This document shows, piece after piece, positions 44,740 through 53,341 of a stretch of DNA of 64,000 nt; within the stretch, counting starts at the first letter, position 1; the number at the start of each line of letters is the position of its first letter. Source of the stretch: CALMFG01 sp963666035 (GTDB lineage Bacteria; Bacillota; Clostridia; Christensenellales; CALMFG01); the NCBI GenBank assembly GCA_963666035.2, contig CAXXJI010000004.1:186001-250000 (forward strand). Reading direction: 5' to 3'. The notes under the pieces are model-generated. The model saw only the letters and a program-made list of their open reading frames with translations, did not search any database and was not told the origin of the DNA. Both the position numbers and the translations under genes were made by a program.

Positions 44740-45201
44740 CTAACCGCGGCTCTCTTCCCCTTTATTGTGCTTCTTAATCTCCCCTGTCGCCAGTTCGTCA
44801 CAACGATTGTTTAAGAGATTGTCAGCATGTCCCTTCACTTTTACCCATTTTACATCGTGTGTTTTGGTATGGTTTAAAAGCTGCTTCCAGAGATCCTGAT
44901 TTTTGACATCGTCTTTGCCCGCGGTTTTCCAACCGTTGGCCTGCCAGGCGATAATCCAGCCCCTTTTAAAAGCATTATGCACATAAGCGCTGTCTGTGTA
45001 GACAGTCACCTTGCAGGGCTCTTTAATGGCGTTTAAGCCCTTGATAACAGCCATCAGCTCCATGCGATTGTTGGTGGTCTCGGCGGCGTATCCGGAAAGC
45101 GCTTTCTCCGTACCTTTGAAAAGCAGAATACATCCCCAGCCTCCCGGGCCCGGATTGCCTGAACAGGCACCATCAGTATACAGCGTCACTTCTTTCATCA
45201 T
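44740..45201 (-). CDS. rnhA: Ribonuclease HI
   Basis: About 154 residues. It cuts RNA in RNA-DNA hybrids. YTDGACSGNPGPGGWG supplies the first catalytic Asp, NNRMELMAVIKGL the Glu, VYTDSAYV the second Asp and KGHADNLLNNRCDELA the final His and Asp. The open frame reads further upstream into proC, but the MM at 45201/45198, 4 nt after the proC stop, is the likely start. Confidence 0.95.
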   Translation of the reverse strand: MMKEVTLYTDGACSGNPGPGGWGCILLFKGTEKALSGYAAETTNNRMELMAVIKGLNAIKEPCKVTVYTDSAYVHNAFKRGWIIAWQANGWKTAGKDDVKNQDLWKQLLNHTKTHDVKWVKVKGHADNLLNNRCDELATGEIKKHNKGEESRG

Positions 45202-45205
45202 ATAC

Positions 45206-46006
45206 CTATAGCTTTTTAGATTTCTCTGCACAGGCGCTGACTGCCTCAATAACAGCGGCACGAAAACCTTTATCCTCCAGCACCCGAACGGCTTCAATCG
45301 TAGTGCCTCCCGGTGAGCACACCGCGTCTTTTAGCTGTGCAGGATGCGTACCCGTCTCCAGAACAGCTTTTGCTGCGCCTAAAACGGTTTGGGAAGCCAG
45401 AAGAATCGCATCATTGCGGCTGATCCCGCCAAGCACCCCGGCGTCAGCCAGCGCTTCAATAAACATAAAGACATAAGCAGGCCCGCTTCCGCTGATCGAA
45501 GTCACCGCGTCCATCAGTTTTTCAGGCTGTTCCAGAACCAAGCCCAACGCCTCAAAGACAGACTTGATAAACAAATATTCGTCCTCACCCATATCCGAGG
45601 GTGATTCAAACACGCTCATCCCCTCCCCTGCCATCAGCGGCATATTGGGCATGATACGCAATATATCATTTTTATTTTTTAAACCCGCTTTAATCTTGGC
45701 GGCGCTCCATCCGGCTGCAATACTGACAACGGGCTGTTTTGCGTTGATATCCGAAAGTTCAGCCAAAACATTCGGCATGATATTGGGCTTAACCGCTAAA
45801 AATAAAATATCGGTTTGCTTGGCCAGTTCGGGTAAACTTTCGGCTGTGATAACACCGTATTTTTCCTTTAACTCGGCTGTACGCGGTGCAGAAATATCAA
45901 ATACTGTGATGTTTTTGGCGGATATCACGTTTTTTGTGATCGCACCGCTGACAATAGCTTCGGCCATATTGCCGGAACCAATAAATCCAAGCTTAAATTC
46001 TTTCAT
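45206..46006 (-). CDS. proC: Pyrroline-5-carboxylate reductase
   Basis: 266 residues. The last step of proline synthesis. LGFIGSGNMAEAIVSG is the NAD(P)-binding loop; SISGSGPAYVFMFIEALADAGV and SPGGTTIEAVRVLED are family signatures. Its start lies behind AAGGAGTG. rnhA follows closely, so the two are probably cotranscribed. Confidence 0.95.
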   Translation of the reverse strand: MKEFKLGFIGSGNMAEAIVSGAITKNVISAKNITVFDISAPRTAELKEKYGVITAESLPELAKQTDILFLAVKPNIMPNVLAELSDINAKQPVVSIAAGWSAAKIKAGLKNKNDILRIMPNMPLMAGEGMSVFESPSDMGEDEYLFIKSVFEALGLVLEQPEKLMDAVTSISGSGPAYVFMFIEALADAGVLGGISRNDAILLASQTVLGAAKAVLETGTHPAQLKDAVCSPGGTTIEAVRVLEDKGFRAAVIEAVSACAEKSKKL

Positions 46007-46051
46007 ATGTTTACACTCCTTAAAGCCCGGTCATTTTGTTCGCTTTTCGTA

Positions 46052-46080
46052 TTGACACCGTGCCTGATTTTATTTATAAT
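46052..46080 (+). promoter_or_regulatory. Consensus promoter of the tRNA-Trp gene
   Basis: Perfect boxes TTGACA (46052-46057) and TATAAT (46075-46080) with a 17-nt spacer, 29 nt before the tRNA. Confidence 0.85.
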
Positions 46081-46109
46081 GAACTTCGTTGCACAGGTTT
46101 CGTGCACTT

Positions 46110-46184
<75 letters not shown>

Positions 46185-46185
46185 C

Positions 46186-46218
46186 AAAGCATCTGTCATT
46201 TATACAGGTGCTTTTTTT
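46186..46218. terminator. Terminator after tRNA-Trp, shared with purB
   Basis: AAAGCATCTGT pairs with ACAGGTGCTTT (one wobble) and is followed by a T run; it lies between convergent tRNA-Trp and purB, overlapping the purB end. Confidence 0.8.
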
Positions 46219-47647
46219 ATACTTTCATATCCACACTCAGTCCTAAAAGATCAGCGTGCTTTTGTAAAATCGGGCTGACTTCCTCAGCGATAAATTCTTC
46301 GGTCTGTTTGTCCGCTCGCCCAATAAAATTCTTGGGTTCCAGCATGCGGTCCAATTCTTCCCCGCTGACAGTGAAACGTTTATCGTTCTTGATAAGCTCA
46401 ATCAGATTGTTCGGCTTGCCATACACCTTCACCTGTTCTCCCGCCTGCATCGCATATTCGCGTATCAGTTCATGCAGCTCCTGCCGGTCTCCCCCGTTTT
46501 TGACACATTGCATCAAAATGTTTTCGGTGGCCATAAACGGCAGCTCGCTCATCAGGCGCGCTTCGATCATCTTCTCATAGACAACAAGACTTTGCGTGAC
46601 ATTGATATAGATGCCGAGAATCGCATCGACAGCCAAAAAACTCTGCGGCATCACCAGCCGCTTGTTCGCGCTGTCGTCCAAGGTACGTTCAAACCACTGG
46701 GTTGAAGCGGTAATCGCCGGGCTGGAAGCCATCGACAAAACAAAGCGCGAAAGGGATGAAATGCGTTCCGATCGCATGGGGTTTCTTTTGTATGCCATGG
46801 CTGACGAACCAATCTGCGACTTGGCAAACGGTTCTTCCATTTCTTTTAAATGCTGTAAAAGCCGCAAATCGCCGCTAAACTTGTAGGCACTTTGGGCAAT
46901 GGATGAAAGCACGTTGATGATACGCGAATCCAGCTTTCTTGGGTATGTTTGACCTGTCACAGCAAAGGCCGAGACATAGCCCATTTTCTCACAGATTTTC
47001 TTTTCCAACGATTTGACCTTGTCATGGTCGCCGCTAAAGAGTTCTAAGTAACTGGCCTGCGTACCGGTGGTGCCTTTTAGACCGCGCAGTCTAATTGCGG
47101 ATTTCACCTCGGTAAGTTCATGGTAATCCATCACCAAATCCTGTAGCCAAAGCGCCGCGCGTTTGCCCACCGTAGTGGTTTGCGCCGGCTGGAAATGCGT
47201 AAAGCCCAATGTGGGCATATCTTTATACTTCAGCGCAAAATCGCTTAAATTTTTCATCACGTTGACGAGTTTTTTCAGCACGATATCCAATGCTTCGTCA
47301 TACACGATGATATCGGTGTTATCCCCGACAAAACAGCTGGTGGCACCGAGATGGATAATCCCTTTTGCACTGGGGCATTGCTCACCGTAGGTGTAGACAT
47401 GCGCCATCACATCATGTTTAACTTCCTTTTCGCGCGCGTCAGCCACGTCGTAGTTAATGTCCTCTGCGTGATTTTTCAGCTCGTCCACCTGTGCTTTGGA
47501 TATGTTTAGCCCAAGCTCCATCTCAGATTCGGCCAGTGCGATCCAAAGTTTTCGCCAGGTTTTAAATTTTTTGTCATCCGAAAAAACACCCGCCATTTCG
47601 GCGGAAGCATATCGGTTAATCAGCGGATTTTCGTAGTGTTCGTGCAT
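46217..47647 (-). CDS. purB: Adenylosuccinate lyase
   Basis: 476 residues. Fumarase/aspartase superfamily enzyme acting twice in purine synthesis (SAICAR to AICAR, adenylosuccinate to AMP). The signature SSAMAYKRNPMRSE is present, with LGATSCFVGDNTD and GFTHFQPAQTTTVGKRA. The long form beginning with YENPLINRYAS is usual in Clostridia. The MBL-fold gene lies 13 nt upstream, so they may share a transcript. Confidence 0.95.
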   Translation of the reverse strand: MHEHYENPLINRYASAEMAGVFSDDKKFKTWRKLWIALAESEMELGLNISKAQVDELKNHAEDINYDVADAREKEVKHDVMAHVYTYGEQCPSAKGIIHLGATSCFVGDNTDIIVYDEALDIVLKKLVNVMKNLSDFALKYKDMPTLGFTHFQPAQTTTVGKRAALWLQDLVMDYHELTEVKSAIRLRGLKGTTGTQASYLELFSGDHDKVKSLEKKICEKMGYVSAFAVTGQTYPRKLDSRIINVLSSIAQSAYKFSGDLRLLQHLKEMEEPFAKSQIGSSAMAYKRNPMRSERISSLSRFVLSMASSPAITASTQWFERTLDDSANKRLVMPQSFLAVDAILGIYINVTQSLVVYEKMIEARLMSELPFMATENILMQCVKNGGDRQELHELIREYAMQAGEQVKVYGKPNNLIELIKNDKRFTVSGEELDRMLEPKNFIGRADKQTEEFIAEEVSPILQKHADLLGLSVDMKV

Positions 47648-47660
47648 GTTTTAAATTCCT

Positions 47661-48380
47661 TTAAAGTGTATAGGTTTTAAATTCTTCCGCAACTTCCGCT
47701 TTTGGGAAAAAATTGCGCGCATCCTTTAAAATCTCTTTTTCGTCGGCTTGCGGGTTGATATGCGTCAAAATCAATTGCTTCGCATGGGCATCGCTGCCCA
47801 TCACGCCCGCCTGTACCGCGCTGGGGTGCGGAAAACCCTGTTTCCACATGGAGATTGGCACCGCGCTGTCACAAAGCAAAAGGTCGCAGTTTTCCGCAAA
47901 TGCAGACAGCTCAGGGTTGTAGACCGTATCACCGGAAAAAACGAACGTCTTTCCCTCGAATACGATTTTGACCGCATAGGTCACTACCGGATGAATCATG
48001 CCCTTAAAGGTTATCTCGGCGCCAAACAAATTGACTTTGATGCTTTCGGTGATCGGCCGTGCGTCGAAACAGGGTGCGTGCGCCAATACACTGTATTCAT
48101 AAGAAGGCGTATCCGGTGTGTACATCGGAATCGGCTCCATATCCTTTGCGGCCAACGCGTAACGAAGCACCAAAGCATCAACCATATGATCATGATGCAG
48201 GTGGGACAGGATGATCGCATCGATCTCATCCAGCGAAATCACACGCTGCAGATGAGACAGAGAACCGGTACCCATATCCAAAACAATGTGCTTATCGTTT
48301 AATCTAATCAGATAACTCGTGGTCGCGCCGTCTTTTTTGGGGTACGGTCCGTACTTGCCGATAATGGTTACTTCAAACAT
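47661..48380 (-). CDS. Metallo-beta-lactamase fold hydrolase (RNase Z/ElaC-like)
   Basis: 239 residues. The metal motif HLHHDHM (HxHxDH) is in ILSHLHHDHMVDA; FSGDTVYNP and LTHINPQADE supply later ligands. It resembles short MBL proteins related to RNase Z or cyclic phosphodiesterases, but lacks a recognisable tRNA exosite arm, so the substrate is unknown. It sits upstream of purB on the same strand. Confidence 0.85.
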   Translation of the reverse strand: MFEVTIIGKYGPYPKKDGATTSYLIRLNDKHIVLDMGTGSLSHLQRVISLDEIDAIILSHLHHDHMVDALVLRYALAAKDMEPIPMYTPDTPSYEYSVLAHAPCFDARPITESIKVNLFGAEITFKGMIHPVVTYAVKIVFEGKTFVFSGDTVYNPELSAFAENCDLLLCDSAVPISMWKQGFPHPSAVQAGVMGSDAHAKQLILTHINPQADEKEILKDARNFFPKAEVAEEFKTYTL

Positions 48381-48433
48381 CTAAAACACCCTTTTACTTT
48401 CATTCTTAACTATAATATATCATAGTTTTTAAA

Positions 48434-49765
48434 TTAAACCAATTCTCCAAACACACTGTTTTTCATCGCTTTTTTTATTTTCACTTGTACAAATTTTCCT
48501 TTTAAATCCGCCGTACCTTGAAAATTGACCAGCTTAAAACCGTCGGTACGACCAAACATCTGACCTCTGTCCGCGTGCTCACCCTCGACCAGCACTTCAA
48601 ATGTGTCCCCCACCATTTCCTTATGTTTATCATAAGTTAATTGGTTGGTCACCTTAAGCAGACGCATGATACGTTCTGTTTTCACTTTATCGCTGATTTG
48701 CCCATCCATTTTCTCGGCCTTAGTGCCGCTGCGTTTGGAATATTTAAATGTAAAGGCTGAATCATAACCCACCGCTTCAACCAGGCTCATGGTCTCAAGG
48801 AAATCTTCTTCGGTCTCGCCAGGAAAGCCAACAATGATATCAGTAGTGATGGCGATGCCCGGACTGGCTGTTTTAAGCTTTCCAACCAAATTAAGATAAT
48901 GCTCACGGTCATATTTACGATTCATCAATTTAAGCACCCGAGAACTGCCCGATTGTACCGGCAGGTGGATGTGGTTGCACACTGATTTTTTATTTCTAAA
49001 AACATCGATTAGATCATCAGACAAGTCTTTGGGGTGGGAGGTCATAAAGCGAACCCGCTTGATCGCATCCCGCTTTTCGATTTCGGTCAATAGACGAGCA
49101 AAGTCAAAAGACCCGTCAAGCCCTTTTCCGTATGAGTTAACGTTCTGACCGAGCAATGTGATTTCCTGATATCCATCGTCCGCCAGCCGGTCGATCTCAT
49201 CCAAAATCTTTTCTGGTCTGCGACTGCGTTCTCCCCCGCGCACATAAGGCACAATGCAATAGGCACAGTAGTTGTCGCATCCGTACATAATATTGACAAA
49301 CGCAAACGGCTTGTTATATCGCACAGCCGGAATATCTTCGTAAATTTTCAAGGAATCGGCTTCGATTTCAAGCTTTCTTTTCCCAGTTTCCAGTGTTTCT
49401 TCCAAAAAATCAGGGATACGGTGCAGATTCTGCGTACCGATAATGATATTAACGTGAGAAAAACGCTGGAACATGCGCTTTGATAAATCCTTCTGCTGGG
49501 TCATGCATCCGCAGACGATAATGACCATATCCGGCTTTTCCGCCTTCATCTTCTTTAGCGCCCCGATATTTGAGACGATTTTTTCTTCTGCGCTCTCCCG
49601 CACACAGCAGGTATTCACCACTAAAACATCCGCGTTTTCAGGGCTTTCTGTTTTGCTATATCCCGCAAGGTTCAGCATGCCTTCAATTTTTTCCGATTCA
49701 TGGCTGTTCATCTGACAGCCATATGTGATAACATGATATCGTTGTTTTAATTTTTGCTCGTTCAT
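48434..49765 (-). CDS. miaB: tRNA-2-methylthio-N6-dimethylallyladenosine synthase
   Basis: 443 residues. It adds a methylthio group to i6A37 made by MiaA. An N-terminal MTTase domain carries three cysteines (YGCQMN, NTCCVRE, CGCM) for one cluster. A radical SAM domain has CDNYCAYC, and a C-terminal TRAM domain ends the protein. MRLLKVTNQLTYDKH and HLPVQSGSSRVLKLMNR are typical. It has its own promoter. Confidence 0.96.
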   Translation of the reverse strand: MNEQKLKQRYHVITYGCQMNSHESEKIEGMLNLAGYSKTESPENADVLVVNTCCVRESAEEKIVSNIGALKKMKAEKPDMVIIVCGCMTQQKDLSKRMFQRFSHVNIIIGTQNLHRIPDFLEETLETGKRKLEIEADSLKIYEDIPAVRYNKPFAFVNIMYGCDNYCAYCIVPYVRGGERSRRPEKILDEIDRLADDGYQEITLLGQNVNSYGKGLDGSFDFARLLTEIEKRDAIKRVRFMTSHPKDLSDDLIDVFRNKKSVCNHIHLPVQSGSSRVLKLMNRKYDREHYLNLVGKLKTASPGIAITTDIIVGFPGETEEDFLETMSLVEAVGYDSAFTFKYSKRSGTKAEKMDGQISDKVKTERIMRLLKVTNQLTYDKHKEMVGDTFEVLVEGEHADRGQMFGRTDGFKLVNFQGTADLKGKFVQVKIKKAMKNSVFGELV

Positions 49766-49797
49766 TTAACACCGTTTTTGTCCTTAAAAGTAGTTAG

Positions 49798-49826
49798 ATT
49801 ATACATGCAAACCTCAAAAAAGGCAA
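49798..49826 (-). promoter_or_regulatory. miaB promoter
   Basis: On the minus strand, -35 TTGCCT (49821-49826) and -10 TATAAT (49798-49803) with 17-nt spacer, about 32 nt before the ATG. Confidence 0.6.
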
Positions 49827-49904
49827 CCAAGCAATTGTTAACATAATATAATTATGTATACTAGTGTCATTGGGAAAATTATAAATTAAAAGCATAAAAA
49901 ATGA

Positions 49905-49933
49905 TTGACATGAATAATGATTTCATGTATATT
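49905..49933 (+). promoter_or_regulatory. Promoter of the seven-tRNA cluster
   Basis: -35 TTGACA (49905-49910) and -10 TATATT (49928-49933), spacer 17 nt, 34 nt before tRNA-Pro. Confidence 0.75.
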
Positions 49934-49967
49934 AATAGACGTCGCAAAAACACGGCTTTGACTTTAG

Positions 49968-50044
49968 CGGGGTGTAGCGCAGTTTGGTAGCGCACATGGT
50001 TTGGGACCATGGGGCCGGGGGTTCAAGTCCCTTCACCCCGACCA
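49968..50044 (+). tRNA. tRNA-Pro (TGG)
   Basis: Acceptor arms CGGGGTG and CACCCCG; anticodon loop TTTGGGA gives TGG; CCA encoded. First of a run of seven tRNAs. Confidence 0.95.
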
Positions 50045-50070
50045 AAACTATCAAGCAAAAAGGTTATTGT

Positions 50071-50145
50071 GGCCCCTTGGTCAAGCGGTTAAGACACCGC
50101 CCTTTCACGGCGGTAACAGGAGTTCGAGTCTCCTAGGGGTCACCA
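50071..50145 (+). tRNA. tRNA-Glu (TTC)
   Basis: Acceptor arms GGCCCCT and AGGGGTC; anticodon loop CTTTCAC gives TTC; CCA encoded. Confidence 0.95.
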
Positions 50146-50153
50146 AAATTCCT

Positions 50154-50230
50154 GGGGCCTTAGCTCAGCTGGTTAGAGCGGTCGGCTCATAACCGATTGG
50201 TCCGGGGTTCGAGTCCCTGAGGCCCCACCA
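50154..50230 (+). tRNA. tRNA-Met (CAT), elongator; Ile2 not excluded
   Basis: Acceptor arms GGGGCCT and AGGCCCC; anticodon loop CTCATAA gives CAT; CCA encoded. The acceptor and D arm do not look like initiator tRNA. A lysidine-modified Ile2 tRNA also has CAT, so the identity rests on context (the clostridial Glu-Met-Asp-Phe order). Confidence 0.85.
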
Positions 50231-50260
50231 ATCAGAACAGTAAGTAAAAAATATGCATTT

Positions 50261-50337
50261 GGCCTGGTAGTTCAGCTGGTTAGAACGCTAGCCTGTCACG
50301 CTAGAGGTCGAGGGTTCGAGTCCCTTCCAGGTCGCCA
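50261..50337 (+). tRNA. tRNA-Asp (GTC)
   Basis: Acceptor arms GGCCTGG and CCAGGTC; anticodon loop CTGTCAC gives GTC; CCA encoded. Confidence 0.95.
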
Positions 50338-50357
50338 TTTTATTTTTTTACTTGCTT

Positions 50358-50433
50358 GCCTCGGTAGCTCAGTTGGTAGAGCAAGGGACTGAAAATCCCT
50401 GTGTCGGTGGTTCGATTCCACTCTGAGGCACCA
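50358..50433 (+). tRNA. tRNA-Phe (GAA)
   Basis: Acceptor arms GCCTCGG and CTGAGGC; anticodon loop CTGAAAA gives GAA; CCA encoded. Confidence 0.95.
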
Positions 50434-50486
50434 CACATAACACTTGGTGCCCTTTAAAAGTTTAGGGTATTCAAGTGTTATTCTTC

Positions 50487-50562
50487 GCTGATGTAGCTCA
50501 ATTGGCAGAGCAGCTGATTTGTAATCAGCAGGTTGCGGGTTCAAGTCCCATCATCAGCTCCA
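50487..50562 (+). tRNA. tRNA-Thr (TGT)
   Basis: Acceptor arms GCTGATG and CATCAGC; anticodon loop TTTGTAA gives TGT; CCA encoded. Confidence 0.95.
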
Positions 50563-50569
50563 TAAACCT

Positions 50570-50654
<85 letters not shown>

Positions 50655-50657
50655 AAT

Positions 50658-50700
50658 TTAAAGCGGTCATCATTTTAATGGTGACCGCTTTAAATTTATT
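50658..50700 (+). terminator. Terminator of the tRNA cluster
   Basis: A stem of about 15 bp (AAAGCGGTCATCATT with AATGGTGACCGCTTT, one mismatch) is followed by TAAATTTATTT. Confidence 0.75.
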
Positions 50701-50751
50701 TGTATAGCAGAATTCGAACGGGCGGTCCGTCACTGCCAGCGGCAGATGTCG

Positions 50752-51354
50752 CTAAACGTTGCCGTATTCCGCCTCTTCTTTTTTATAATCTCTAATTGCC
50801 TGTTCCAGCGTGACGAAAACCGAATCCGCTTCGGGAATATTTTTAAATATAGTTGACGAGAAGATTTTCTTCACAGGGCGATCGGTTCCGTCAAGATTAT
50901 AATCATGATACGCGTCGATTAAATCTTGAAGGTCAATATTAAGATAGATGGTGCCCGCTCCGCTTCTTCTGACGGCTTTTCTATATACTTTAATTTTATC
51001 CAATTCAATCTCAAGTATTCTTTTATAACGCAGCTGCATTAAAATAATAACGCGTTGATTGGTAATCAGGTAATATGTATTTTTATCTTTATAATCCTTA
51101 CGGTTCATTCTGCCGAAAATCATTGCCAGACTTAAGAGCGCAACCACTGCCCCAGCTGCGATGATATAAGCGTTGTTATAATCAAAGTATCCTGTATAGC
51201 CAATATAAACGCCTAAAGCAAACCACATCATCCAAAAGCATAGATATAACAAGTCTCGGCTGGTGAGTATATCCCGCCGCGGCTGACCTTTCCATAGAAT
51301 TTCCTCAAAAGTCAATAAAATGTCATCAAAGACGTTATCATAGTTTTCGAGCAT
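50752..51354 (-). CDS. Bacterial PH-domain membrane protein (third of three tandem paralogues)
   Basis: 200 residues. The N-terminal motif FEEILWKGQPRRD is followed by two membrane helices (about residues 34-85) and a PH-like domain opening with TYYLITNQRVIIL. The same E-x-ILW-x-G-x-P-x-R, paired helices and YYxITNxRxII pattern occurs in the two upstream genes, so the three arose by tandem duplication. Bacterial PH proteins of this sort are of unknown function. It is the last gene of the operon and starts behind AAGGAGAA. Confidence 0.75.
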   Translation of the reverse strand: MLENYDNVFDDILLTFEEILWKGQPRRDILTSRDLLYLCFWMMWFALGVYIGYTGYFDYNNAYIIAAGAVVALLSLAMIFGRMNRKDYKDKNTYYLITNQRVIILMQLRYKRILEIELDKIKVYRKAVRRSGAGTIYLNIDLQDLIDAYHDYNLDGTDRPVKKIFSSTIFKNIPEADSVFVTLEQAIRDYKKEEAEYGNV

Positions 51355-51391
51355 GGGTTTTCTCCTTAAAAATAGATTATGTTTATATAAA

Positions 51392-51919
51392 TCAATCTTC
51401 TTCTTTAATTATTGCTTTAAAAAGTTCACGATAAACATCGTCCACATTTTCAATCATATAAAGCGCGTTAAATTCGCCATAATACCCTGACTTTGATCCA
51501 TGCGGTTTTGTGCGAAACAGAATACTCCCTTTCGTGCTCGGCTTGGTATGCTTTTCAATCATATCTACATCACTTAAGTTACAGGCAAAAGTTTCGTCTT
51601 TCAGCAAGCGTTTATATATGATGATGCGCACATTGGTGATCGCATAGTAGGAATTTCGAAACGCCCTGTATTTTTTATAAACCCGGCCAAAAAAGAAGTA
51701 AGCACTGAGCCCCATAAAAACAATCATAAAAAAATAGCCAAATACAGGCATGATATCTTTAGCTAAGAACATTATAAAAACAGGCAAAGAAAACAGAATG
51801 ACTCCGGCAAGCAGAATAGAATAATCCTTAATCCCTAAGGCAAGCCGTGTCGGTTGTCCTTGCCAAAGAATGTACTCTTGAGGAATCAACTGGTCCTCTA
51901 TGCCGTTTACCATACTCAT
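51392..51919 (-). CDS. Bacterial PH-domain membrane protein (second of three)
   Basis: About 175 residues. LIPQEYILWQGQPTR precedes two membrane helices and a PH-like segment NSYYAITNVRIIIYKR. The frame is open upstream to 52051, overlapping the preceding gene, but AAGGTGAA directly before ATG 51919 (ATG 51913 is an alternative) marks the likely start. That start overlaps the end of the first paralogue by only a few bases apart, so translation is probably coupled. Function unknown. Confidence 0.75.
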   Translation of the reverse strand: MSMVNGIEDQLIPQEYILWQGQPTRLALGIKDYSILLAGVILFSLPVFIMFLAKDIMPVFGYFFMIVFMGLSAYFFFGRVYKKYRAFRNSYYAITNVRIIIYKRLLKDETFACNLSDVDMIEKHTKPSTKGSILFRTKPHGSKSGYYGEFNALYMIENVDDVYRELFKAIIKEED

Positions 51920-51920
51920 T

Positions 51921-52514
51921 TCACCTTTCATCCCCCATCGTCTTTCGAACCAACTGATACACTTCTTTTGCATCATCAATAAAATAAAACCCGGCGGAAA
52001 AGGGCGATGTTGAATAGAATTCGCTGTCAGAATCAATATGTACGTTTGCACTGGCGGTCGCTGAAAAAATTAAATTTAAAAAAGATGAAGAGCCAAATAA
52101 AATCGTACCGTTCCCTTTGGCATCTGATTTTAAATTTACTTCTAAACCAGGATAAATCTTTACTGAAGTGAAAATCTCTTGACGGTATCGCTTGACGATA
52201 ATCGCACGCAAATTGGTAATAAAATAATATGTATGCTTCTTCTTTTCGTACCGAATTATCTGATTGATAAAAATAAAACCAACATAAAAAATTATAAAAC
52301 CGATGAGATAGTGATTTCCTATGAATTCTATTCCCTGTGTTGGCACTTCAAACATGGTTAAAACCTTTGAAACCACCATGTAACCGGCCAATCCGAACAC
52401 CAACAAAAATATGATGCTCACATAGTCGACAATTGAAAATGCCTCACGTTTGGGATGCCCTTTCCAAAGGATGCGCTCTCCCTCCAAAAGTTGTGTCGAT
52501 TTTTCTGCGCTCAC
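51921..52514 (-). CDS. Bacterial PH-domain membrane protein (first of three)
   Basis: 197 residues. LLEGERILWKGHPKRE is followed by a helix pair (about residues 28-50 and 70-85) and a PH-like domain opening with HTYYFITNLRAIIVKR. It also contains a glycine- and serine-rich strand (KGNGTILFGSSSF) typical of the fold. First gene of the three-gene operon, with an extended -10 promoter about 35 nt upstream. Function unknown. Confidence 0.75.
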   Translation of the reverse strand: MSAEKSTQLLEGERILWKGHPKREAFSIVDYVSIIFLLVFGLAGYMVVSKVLTMFEVPTQGIEFIGNHYLIGFIIFYVGFIFINQIIRYEKKKHTYYFITNLRAIIVKRYRQEIFTSVKIYPGLEVNLKSDAKGNGTILFGSSSFLNLIFSATASANVHIDSDSEFYSTSPFSAGFYFIDDAKEVYQLVRKTMGDER

Positions 52515-52549
52515 TTCTCAACCCATCCTGTTTATACTATTTATAGATG

Positions 52550-52555
52550 ATTATA
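52550..52555 (-). promoter_or_regulatory. Extended -10 element for the PH-domain operon
   Basis: On the minus strand TGTGCTATAAT gives an extended -10 with a weak -35. The divergent gene has a similar TATGCTATAAT. Confidence 0.5.
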
Positions 52556-52612
52556 GCACAAAGAACATGTTTTTAGCATGAATAATTCAACCAATATATG
52601 TCTTTAGTATGC

Positions 52613-52618
52613 TATAAT
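52613..52618 (+). promoter_or_regulatory. Extended -10 element for the 52656 gene
   Basis: TATGCTATAAT is an extended -10 box; no good -35 was found. It lies over the first ATG of the open frame, so that ATG cannot be the true start. Confidence 0.5.
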
Positions 52619-52655
52619 GCATGTAATTGCTTTTTCTCTGAAAGGAAACACGCCT

Positions 52656-53105
52656 GTGAAAAAAAATTGGCTTTATATCTTATTATCGCTCATCATTTCT
52701 TTATTTCTGCCGATAACAGCATTCGGCAACTCCGCTTCACCGGAATATGGCGGGATTGAAACCGGATTTCTTTTATGGGTGCTGTTTGTTTTATCCATGC
52801 CGTATATCGTTTCGATTGTTGCGGAAACGTTGTTCGCAAAATGGTTTTTAAAAGCCCAACGTTTTGGGGTTATTATCGTAACGAATATCTTCACGGTACT
52901 TGGGATGGCAATTGTCTTTTCGCTGTCATGGTATATCAATGCTTTGATTGTGGTTTTCACGGTCATCATTGCTATGCTGATTGAGCTTTTGATATATTGG
53001 CTGACGTATAAGCGCGATATCGCTTTTAAGAAAATTGTTAACTACACGGTTTTGGCAAATCTTATCAGCGCCTCGATCTGCTCCCTCTACATTTTTATAA
53101 TGTAA
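52656..53105 (+). CDS. Small membrane protein of unknown function
   Basis: 149 residues, not recognised. It begins with a signal-like segment (KKNWLYILLSLIISLFLPITAFG) followed by three or four more hydrophobic helices and ends in YIFIM. The open frame begins at 52617, but the promoter -10 box covers that ATG. A GTG at 52656 lies 9 nt after AAAGGA and gives a typical basic-hydrophobic start. It is divergent from the PH-domain operon and convergent with the KTSC gene. Confidence 0.6.
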   Translation: MKKNWLYILLSLIISLFLPITAFGNSASPEYGGIETGFLLWVLFVLSMPYIVSIVAETLFAKWFLKAQRFGVIIVTNIFTVLGMAIVFSLSWYINALIVVFTVIIAMLIELLIYWLTYKRDIAFKKIVNYTVLANLISASICSLYIFIM

Positions 53106-53114
53106 TTCCTACCA

Positions 53115-53327
53115 CTACCCAATTCTTTTACTCGCGTAATGATCTTTGATCATTTCGTCATAGTATCCGCTGTGGGAATGTGCGTTTAGAAGCTCTGTAT
53201 AGACGTATTTTGGTACATTAAAGTAATCGAATAGTCCATCCTTAAATTTGATGCGCAATACCTTGCCAAACGCGTCATAGCCCGCTGATGAAATGGTACT
53301 TGAAAGTACGGGGATCATTTCAATCAT
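53115..53327 (-). CDS. KTSC-domain protein
   Basis: 70 residues. Almost the whole protein is a KTSC domain: ISSAGYDAFGKVLRIKFKDGLFDYFNVPKYVYTELLNA, ending in the characteristic Y...I (DHYASKRI). The domain is found alone or beside nucleic-acid enzymes; its function is unknown. It lies 14 nt downstream of the NYN gene on the same strand, so the two may be cotranscribed. Confidence 0.8.
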   Translation of the reverse strand: MIEMIPVLSSTISSAGYDAFGKVLRIKFKDGLFDYFNVPKYVYTELLNAHSHSGYYDEMIKDHYASKRIG

Positions 53328-53341
53328 TTAAATTACATTTC

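Noticed and set aside
49844..49862. Small AT palindrome (ACATAAT with ATTATGT) upstream of the tRNA cluster
   Set aside because: Short, AT-rich and without a T run or nearby regulated start; likely chance.
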